From an uncultured Elusimicrobiales bacterium (GTDB taxonomy: Bacteria > Elusimicrobiota > Elusimicrobia > Elusimicrobiales > Elusimicrobiaceae): a stretch of DNA of 47,329 nucleotides. The first letter of the stretch is position 1; each line of letters opens with the position of its first letter. The notes under the pieces are model-generated. The model was not told where the DNA came from. It did not search any database and saw only the letters and a list, made by a program, of their open reading frames with translations. The position numbers and the translations under genes were made by a program. Positions 42,752-47,329 of the stretch are shown here, piece after piece. Location of the stretch: the NCBI GenBank assembly GCA_944324685.1, contig CALUXG010000049.1:1-47329 (forward strand). Reading direction: 5' to 3'.

Positions 42752-43519
42752 ATGAAAATAACACAAATCCGAAATGCCACACTACACATTGTCTACAAAA
42801 ATAGAAAATTTTTAATTGACCCGTGGTTAGGGCCCAAAGAGTATATGCCCGGCTTTGAAATGGCTTATAATCCGCAGGTACGCCAGCCACGCACCGAACT
42901 GCCGCTTCCCGTGCCGGAAATTGCCCAAGCCGATGCCGTAATTTTGACCCATTTTCACCCTGACCACTGGGACCAATACGCCGCAGACGCGCTGGCAAAG
43001 AATGTTCCATTTTTCGTCCAATCCGAGACGGACAAAAAAATAATAGAAGAACTGGGCTTTACACAGGTGTACACGCTGGCGGAAAGCGGCACGGATTTTG
43101 AAGGCGTTACACTGCATAAAACGCCGACTCAGCACGGACGGCGCGAAACCGTTAAAGCGGCCTGCGAGGCCTACGGCCTGCCTTATGACGCCATGGGCAC
43201 GGTGTTTACGGCGGCCGGAGAGGAAACTTTATATTTAGTCGGGGACAGCATCTGGTGCGAAGAAGTGCAAAAAACCATTGACGCATACAAACCGCAAGTC
43301 ATCATTATCAATGCCTGCGGTGCGCGTATTACCAATGGGGAACGGCTGATTATGGTTCAGGAAGACGTAAAAGCGGTTTGCGCCTATGCGCCAAAAGCGC
43401 AAATTATCGCCAGCCATATGGATACTGTCAGCCATTTAACGGTTACGCGGGAAGATCTCCGCACGCTGCATCTGCCCAATCTGCTGATCCCGGCCGACGG
43501 AGAAACCCTGTTTTTTTAA
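42752..43519 (+). CDS. Metallo-beta-lactamase-fold hydrolase
   Basis: 255 aa with the MBL-fold metal motif THFHPDHWD (about residues 70-78), an early FLIDPWLG Asp, YLVGDSIW (third metal site) and a late His in IIASHMDTVSHL. It resembles the UlaG/YfeX-like 'MBL fold metallo-hydrolase' group often paired with HxlR or TetR regulators. Substrate unknown; a detoxification role is plausible from the neighbouring HxlR gene but is inference. CAGGAG precedes the ATG. The 3' end runs into direct repeat copy B, the stop codon being part of it. Confidence 0.87.
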   Translation: MKITQIRNATLHIVYKNRKFLIDPWLGPKEYMPGFEMAYNPQVRQPRTELPLPVPEIAQADAVILTHFHPDHWDQYAADALAKNVPFFVQSETDKKIIEELGFTQVYTLAESGTDFEGVTLHKTPTQHGRRETVKAACEAYGLPYDAMGTVFTAAGEETLYLVGDSIWCEEVQKTIDAYKPQVIIINACGARITNGERLIMVQEDVKAVCAYAPKAQIIASHMDTVSHLTVTREDLRTLHLPNLLIPADGETLFF

Positions 43520-43547
43520 ATTGTACATAAAATTAAAGGAGAAAATG
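43511..43547. repeat. Direct repeat copy B flanking the hxlR cassette
   Basis: Second copy of the repeat at 42136-42175: the T-run, AAATTGTACATAAA, then AATTAAAGGAGAAAATG. Its inverted repeat is imperfect (AAATTAAA in place of AATTTAAA). Copy B overlaps the stop codon of the metallo-hydrolase and ends on the ATG of a small ORF. Confidence 0.65.
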
Positions 43548-43634
43548 AATGAGCTCCCTGTTCAGTTGATAAAGCAAGTGTACTATAATAAAAAGAAAAA
43601 CGCTCCTCACTCGCCACGGAGGAAGTCAAAATGA
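43545..43634 (+). CDS. Possible small ORF coupled to the ICMT-like gene
   Basis: 29 codons (MNELPVQLIKQ... ending PRRKSK, basic C-terminus). AAAGGAG sits four bases before the ATG, and the TGA stop overlaps the ATG of the next gene (AATGA), the classic coupling geometry. A TATAAT at 43584-43589 lies inside it, so the downstream gene may instead have its own promoter and the ORF could be chance. No homology recognised. Confidence 0.35.
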   Translation: MNELPVQLIKQVYYNKKKNAPHSPRRKSK

Positions 43635-44119
43635 AAAACCTATTCGGATATACCGTTGGCATTGCCGTATTTTTAATCCTTCTGCCCAGTTTGCTTTATC
43701 TGGTTTCTTTGGGGCTGCCCTTGCCGATAAACAGCGTCTTGGCGGATGGGTTGGGCTGGCTGTTTGTCCTCTTTGGGATTGCTTTTATGATTTGGACCAA
43801 TATTTATATGAGAAAATACGGCAAAGGCTGCCCCGCAGACGTTTTTAATGTGCCTCTGGGAGAACGGACAAAAAAACTGTTGACAGACGGCCCGTACCGA
43901 CTGTCCCGAAATCCCATGCTTTTGGGAACGTTTGCTTTTTACACGGGTTTGGCACTGCTTCTAAACTCGTACGGCGCACTGTGCGTACCGGCGATTTTTA
44001 TTTTGTACATGACGCATTACGTAAAAAAATACGAAGAACCGCGCTTGGAGCAAGATTTCGGTCAGGAATATGTACAATACAAAAAGGCAACCCCTTTTCT
44101 TTTCCCGCGTATAAAATGA
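43631..44119 (+). CDS. ICMT/PEMT-like membrane methyltransferase
   Basis: 162 aa with four or five hydrophobic segments and the C-terminal signature shared by isoprenylcysteine carboxyl methyltransferases and phospholipid methyltransferases: LLTDGPYRLSRNPMLLGTFAFYTG followed by EEPRLEQDFGQEYVQYKKATPFLFP, with conserved Arg-Asn-Pro and Glu residues. It would use S-adenosylmethionine; the substrate is unknown, as for most bacterial members. GGAGGAAG precedes the ATG. Downstream of the metallo-hydrolase and a small ORF; no plus-strand terminator was seen after it. Confidence 0.83.
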   Translation: MKNLFGYTVGIAVFLILLPSLLYLVSLGLPLPINSVLADGLGWLFVLFGIAFMIWTNIYMRKYGKGCPADVFNVPLGERTKKLLTDGPYRLSRNPMLLGTFAFYTGLALLLNSYGALCVPAIFILYMTHYVKKYEEPRLEQDFGQEYVQYKKATPFLFPRIK

Positions 44120-44161
44120 AACGCTCCGGTCTGAAACCCGTGGCATCTCGATGGTGTTAAT

Positions 44162-44183
44162 AAAAAACCGCCCACGGGGGCGG
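44162..44183 (-). terminator. Terminator of the initiator tRNA gene
   Basis: CCGCCC (44168-44173) with GGGCGG (44178-44183), followed in the minus direction by six T. About 12 bases past the tRNA 3' end. Confidence 0.75.
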
Positions 44184-44194
44184 TATGAAATCTA

Positions 44195-44268
44195 TTGCGG
44201 GGACTGGATTTGAACCAGTGATCTCAAGGTTATGGGCCTTGCGAGATACCAGGCTTCTCTACCCCGCA
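44195..44268 (-). tRNA. tRNA-Met (CAU), probable initiator
   Basis: 74 nt. Acceptor TGCGGGG/CCCCGCA, D arm GAGA-AGCCTGGTA-TCTC, anticodon stem CAAGG/CCTTG with loop CCCATAA (anticodon CAT), T arm ACTGG-TTCAAAT-CCAGT, discriminator A. The AGCCTGGTA D loop and A11-T24 pair are initiator features. Position 1-72 is a T-A pair in place of the usual C-A mismatch, and the anticodon stem has two of the three G-C pairs. CCA is not encoded. Confidence 0.88.
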
Positions 44269-44273
44269 ATATA

Positions 44274-44282
44274 AGTATAGCA
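44274..44282 (-). promoter_or_regulatory. Extended -10 promoter of the initiator tRNA
   Basis: TGCTATACT in the minus direction, ending six bases before the tRNA 5' end. No clear -35. Confidence 0.5.
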
Positions 44283-44314
44283 AATATAAAGTGAAAATAC
44301 AATCCGTTCTAACG

Positions 44315-44348
44315 TAAAAAACGCGCGGGAGCATCCCGCGCGTTTTTT
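44315..44348. terminator. Bidirectional terminator between oppA-like gene and tRNA-Met
   Basis: 10-bp perfect stem (44321-44330 with 44334-44343, loop GCA), flanked by an A run on the left and six T on the right, so it works in both directions. It ends the oppA-like transcript. Confidence 0.9.
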
Positions 44349-44364
44349 GTGATAAAAAGATTTT

Positions 44365-46107
44365 TTACTTCTCCGTTTCTTTATACATCGGATAGAAATA
44401 AAGACCCATAAAAACGGGATTATCCTGAAACCCTTTCACGCGGCTGCGCATGGCCCACAAGCCGGTGGGATGCACCGTATAAATTTGCATGGCATCATCG
44501 TATACGATTTTATGCAGCTGTTTATAATATTCGGTCCGTTTTTTCTTATTGGTTTCGGATACGGCTTTCATCACCAACGCATCCGCTTTCGGGTTATGAT
44601 ATCCCTGCGCTTGGGCATAGCGTCCGTCGCTGTGCATAAAGTTAAAATAGAAATTATGCGGATCGGCATAATCGGCCACCCAACCGCGCACCCACAAAGG
44701 CATTTGCCGCGCGGCCGTCTTTTCCAAAAAGGAAGCCCACATAACGCCGCGTACGTCTATTTTGAATTTTGGATTTATAGACTCCACATTTCTTTTGAGC
44801 ATTTCCGCCGCCATTTGCCGCGGAAAACCGCCGGTATTATAAGTAATGGTCAAAGCAAATCCTTTGTCCCACACTTCCCCGTTCCATGCTTTTTTGAAAT
44901 GTTCCGTCGCTTTTTTCAAATCAAAACGATAATGGGGGTCGTCCGCACCGTAAAAGAGCAATCCTTCCGGCGCTGGACCAAATGCGCGGGAACCGCGGCC
45001 GTTCAGCCCCTCTTTCAAAAATGCGTTATAATCAAAAGCATACTCAAAACCGCGACGAACATCCGGATCGGAAAAAAAGTCGTTCGGAATGCCATTCCCG
45101 TCCAGTTTGCCGGACCCTACGTCCGGATTGCCTTGGGCATTAATATCCAACGTAAAGAAAATGACCGGATCGGTACGCAATCGAGGCAAATTGTCATAGA
45201 CCACCACATCCGGCCGTCCTTTCAGCTGGTCGACGTATTGCGCGGGAATTTCCGCAATGTCGGCATCACCCGCTTCCAACAAAAGACGCATGGTGCTGGG
45301 TTCCGTTACCGTACGCATATAAATGTTTTTTATGCGCGGTGCGCCCTCAAAATACGCTTCATTGGCCGCCAACTGCAAACTGCGGCCGGAAATATCCCAG
45401 CGCACCAGCTTAAAAGGTCCCGTACCGTTCATATGATCAAAAAGATACGAAGACTGTTTTTCAAAGTTGTTAAATTGTTTCCACGTTTCTTCCGTTCCGT
45501 CCCAGCCGCCATGGTCCGCCACCCACTTTTTAGGCACAATATATCCCCACCGCGCCAAAATGCCCAAAAAAGGAGCAAAGGGTTTTTTCAAGCGAATGAC
45601 GACATTGTCTCCCTGCACTTGTACAGCACGGTCCGCTTCTTGAAAATCCACCACGATATTCCCGTCGGCATCACGCGTGGAAGTATATCCCAAAATGGGT
45701 TCCAACAACAACGAAGACGGCCCTCCGGACACGTCAGATAAAATAAAACGCAAAATGGAATAACGGACGTCTTCCGGCGTCAACTCCGTACCGTCATGAA
45801 ATTTGACGCCCTTGCGTATGGGGAACGTATAAGTCAGCCCGTCGGGAGAAATCAAGCCGTTTTCCACGCTCGGCACTTGGGTAGACAGCGAGGGCAAAAA
45901 TTCCGTCATGGAACTGCCGCGGAATTTCAGCAAGGTGTCATAAACATTTATCATCATTCCCTGCGTAACGCCATCATAAGAAAACACGGGATCCAGCGAC
46001 TGCATTTCTCCGCCGTGCGCCACAATCAGCGTATCATTGTCTTGCTTTTGCGAACAAGCGCAAAGGAAACAAAGACACGCAAACAGTAAAAAAGATATTT
46101 TTTTCAT
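44365..46107 (-). CDS. Oligopeptide/dipeptide ABC transporter substrate-binding lipoprotein
   Basis: 580 aa, family 5 extracellular solute-binding protein (OppA/DppA type). Signal peptide with lipobox FLCAC (Cys18), then ADTL-like opening DTLIVAHGGEMQSLDPVFSYD. RKGVKFHDGTELTPEDVRYSILR is the family signature. C-terminal PLWVRGWVADYADPHNFYFNFMHS is typical of peptide binders. Start 46107 has GAGGAAA upstream and overlaps the stop of the C39-like gene by four bases. Permease and ATPase genes are absent here, so it is an orphan binding protein that must work with a transporter encoded elsewhere. Confidence 0.93.
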   Translation of the reverse strand: MKKISFLLFACLCFLCACSQKQDNDTLIVAHGGEMQSLDPVFSYDGVTQGMMINVYDTLLKFRGSSMTEFLPSLSTQVPSVENGLISPDGLTYTFPIRKGVKFHDGTELTPEDVRYSILRFILSDVSGGPSSLLLEPILGYTSTRDADGNIVVDFQEADRAVQVQGDNVVIRLKKPFAPFLGILARWGYIVPKKWVADHGGWDGTEETWKQFNNFEKQSSYLFDHMNGTGPFKLVRWDISGRSLQLAANEAYFEGAPRIKNIYMRTVTEPSTMRLLLEAGDADIAEIPAQYVDQLKGRPDVVVYDNLPRLRTDPVIFFTLDINAQGNPDVGSGKLDGNGIPNDFFSDPDVRRGFEYAFDYNAFLKEGLNGRGSRAFGPAPEGLLFYGADDPHYRFDLKKATEHFKKAWNGEVWDKGFALTITYNTGGFPRQMAAEMLKRNVESINPKFKIDVRGVMWASFLEKTAARQMPLWVRGWVADYADPHNFYFNFMHSDGRYAQAQGYHNPKADALVMKAVSETNKKKRTEYYKQLHKIVYDDAMQIYTVHPTGLWAMRSRVKGFQDNPVFMGLYFYPMYKETEK

Positions 46108-47063
46108 ATTTTCCTCACTAAATACGCCGCGCCGCGCTTGTGTTGCAGCCACGCACGCGCAAATTCTTCCGCAGGATAAAAACGGATTACTTCTCTGATA
46201 TTTTCCGCGGCAGGATCCGCCACCCGTATTTTACCATTTTCCCACCCGCACAGAAGCATGAGATGTCCCGGCGTCTGCGCTACGGCCGCGCCGGTCAATT
46301 CACCATGTTTATAGGATACGCTGGCCAATATCAGGCTGTTTGGCGTCAAAAACTCCTCCAACTGCGACAGACGCCGAAAACGCGTAACAAACGCTTCATA
46401 TCCACAGCGCGACGCATAGGCTGTATTAAACGTCCAGTTTCCGTAAATGCGCGCGCGGTCATCATATACAGCGGAGGCGGTTTGCAGCGGATCGTTTTTT
46501 TGGCCCAAAGCGTTTAAGGCCATGGTCAAAGAAACAGGACTGCACAGACGTACGCGGTCGGCCAGAGAAACCTCCAAACGCATTTGGGAAATGGGTTTGA
46601 CGGCTATTTTCCGTTTTCCAGAAGGCAGGATGGCGGCGCATTCGTCATACACAGCGGAGGCGTCCGTAAGAGAAACAAAGACGCGGGGAACGTCCATATC
46701 TCCGTGCAAACTCAGCCTGAAACGGTAAGCCTGCGCCGGCTTCTTGGCGCGCAAAACGTCCACCGCCAGTACAGCGGCTTCATCTTCCTGCTCGTCAAAG
46801 CTATGATTGATTTTGGGGGAATACAGAGCCAGCTTAAAAAATTTGCTCCACACGCCGTTTTGGAGAATTTGCACTTCCGACAAAAGCCACCCGTTGGTAA
46901 GCGTATGATAATTGGCCGAAAGAATAAGAGAAGAAAACTCCACCGACGTTTCAAAAACGGGAGAAACAACCGTATGAACATCTCCGTCCCCTTGAAACAG
47001 ATATCCCCTCTGCGGTCGGTGTACAAAAGTCAAATACGGCAGTTTTGGCGCTGCGCTGTTCAT
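46104..47063 (-). CDS. C39-like cysteine-peptidase-fold protein
   Basis: 319 aa with no signal peptide seen. The C-terminal half is a C39_2-type papain-like domain: Cys174 in RLCSPVSLTMAL, His267 in TPGHLMLLCGW and Asp283 in RVADPAAENI form a possible catalytic triad. The N-terminal 165 residues form a beta-rich domain (SVEFSSLILSANYHTLTNGW, VPRVFVSLTD) that I do not recognise. Similar proteins are annotated as C39 family or papain-like peptidases with unknown targets. The start at 47063 lies 14 bases after the tRNA-Pro 3' end; the frame is open into the tRNA, but that cannot be coding. Overlaps oppA-like gene by four bases. Confidence 0.75.
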   Translation of the reverse strand: MNSAAPKLPYLTFVHRPQRGYLFQGDGDVHTVVSPVFETSVEFSSLILSANYHTLTNGWLLSEVQILQNGVWSKFFKLALYSPKINHSFDEQEDEAAVLAVDVLRAKKPAQAYRFRLSLHGDMDVPRVFVSLTDASAVYDECAAILPSGKRKIAVKPISQMRLEVSLADRVRLCSPVSLTMALNALGQKNDPLQTASAVYDDRARIYGNWTFNTAYASRCGYEAFVTRFRRLSQLEEFLTPNSLILASVSYKHGELTGAAVAQTPGHLMLLCGWENGKIRVADPAAENIREVIRFYPAEEFARAWLQHKRGAAYLVRKI

Positions 47064-47077
47064 AAAAACCCTGAAAA

Positions 47078-47149
47078 TCGGGGCACCCGGGCTCGAACCG
47101 GGAACCTTCCGCTCCCAAAGCGGACGCCCTACCATTGGGCCATGCCCCG
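47078..47149 (-). tRNA. tRNA-Pro (UGG)
   Basis: 72 nt. Acceptor CGGGGCA/TGCCCCG, D arm GCCC-AATGGTA-GGGC, anticodon stem TCCGC/GCGGA with loop TTTGGGA (anticodon TGG), T arm CCCGG-TTCGAGC-CCGGG, discriminator A. CCA is not encoded. No terminator lies between it and the C39-like gene. Confidence 0.95.
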
Positions 47150-47156
47150 TGTTTTT

Positions 47157-47165
47157 ATTGTAGCA
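47157..47165 (-). promoter_or_regulatory. Extended -10 promoter of tRNA-Pro
   Basis: TGCTACAAT in the minus direction, seven bases before the tRNA 5' end. -35 not clear. Confidence 0.5.
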
Positions 47166-47183
47166 ATTTTGCCGCCGAAACAA

Positions 47184-47213
47184 ATAAAAAGAGGCCTCTT
47201 CAGCCTCTTTTTT
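47184..47213. terminator. Bidirectional terminator between the two tRNA genes
   Basis: AAAAAGAGGC (47186-47195) with GCCTCTTTTT (from 47203), loop CTCTTCA. It ends the upstream CAU tRNA transcript in the minus direction. Confidence 0.85.
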
Positions 47214-47226
47214 GTTAAAATTTACC

Positions 47227-47300
47227 TGCGCCCACCAGGACTTGAACCTGGAACCCACCGATTATGAGTCGGTTGCTCTAACCGATTGAGCTATAGGCGC
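47227..47300 (-). tRNA. tRNA with CAU anticodon (elongator Met or Ile2)
   Basis: 74 nt. Acceptor GCGCCTA/TGGGCGC (one T-G pair), D arm GCTC-AATCGGTTA-GAGC, anticodon stem ACCGA/TCGGT with loop CTCATAA, T arm CCAGG-TTCAAGT-CCTGG, discriminator A. Lacks initiator features. C4-G69 and C5-G68 in the acceptor are seen in E. coli tRNA-Ile2, the TilS substrate, so Ile2 and elongator Met are both open. CCA is not encoded. Confidence 0.93.
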
Positions 47301-47312
47301 GGAACTGCTTTT

Positions 47313-47318
47313 ATTATA
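47313..47318 (-). promoter_or_regulatory. -10 box of the CAU tRNA
   Basis: TATAAT in the minus direction, 12 bases before the tRNA 5' end. The -35 would lie beyond the window edge. Confidence 0.55.
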
Positions 47319-47329
47319 ACAAATTGCCC

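Overview
The window reads as a compact chromosomal segment from a Gram-negative (diderm) bacterium that makes lipid A. It carries lpxD, lpxC, fabZ, lpxA, lpxI, lpxB, bamA, a Skp-like protein, lptD, murJ, tolB, cpoB and pal. The short Rel protein, a type IV-like prepilin, LpxI instead of LpxH, roughly 50% GC and very tight gene packing would fit a gut Elusimicrobiota-like lineage, but that placement is inference. I saw no insertion sequence, prophage, CRISPR array or rRNA.

Layout. 1-1470: a structured, gene-free stretch, then terC and rpmB. 1497-8812: an outer-membrane and lipid A operon (bamA, ompH-like, lpxD, lpxC, fabZ, lpxA, lpxI). 8909-11164, minus strand: ndk followed by two proteins that have lost the catalytic residues of their families (an alpha/beta-hydrolase-like protein and a GH3-like protein). 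11266-15232: Gfo/Idh oxidoreductase, lpxB, a short Rel, and a small zinc-ribbon membrane protein. 15311-16696: a POT peptide transporter. 16885-33238: a tightly packed 13-gene run, with no internal terminator seen. It holds tpiA, deoC, a giant 1101-aa protein with a DnaA-like AAA+ module, two lipoproteins (LPP20-like and FlgT-like), comM/yifB, dprA, topA, a Xer recombinase, a ROK kinase, lptD, tdk and an RDD membrane protein. 33242-38313, minus strand: a prepilin, pal-cpoB-tolB, and gatB. 38349-39878: murJ. 39870-42092, minus: two glycosyltransferases. 42136-44119: an HxlR regulator and metallo-hydrolase cassette between direct repeats, then a small ORF and an ICMT-like methyltransferase. 44195-47300, minus: three tRNA genes (initiator Met, Pro-UGG, a CAU tRNA), a C39-like protease-fold protein and an oligopeptide-binding lipoprotein.

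How the genes work together. Much of the window serves envelope building: lipid A synthesis (fabZ/lpxA/C/D/I/B), LPS export (lptD), beta-barrel insertion (bamA plus chaperone), lipid II flipping (murJ) and outer-membrane tethering (pal/tolB/cpoB). The second theme is DNA processing: comM, dprA, topA and xer lie in one run with the giant AAA+ protein. That protein is the best candidate here for an undescribed system.

Other points of interest. bamA probably starts at a rare ATT codon. ndk and murJ appear to have leaderless transcripts. Many promoters share an extended -10 (TGCTATAAT-like). A 12-nt homopolymer tract sits in the probable pilin promoter spacer. HxlR has a 19-bp tandem-repeat operator. 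A tRNA-Pro gene lies 14 nt upstream of a protein start codon.
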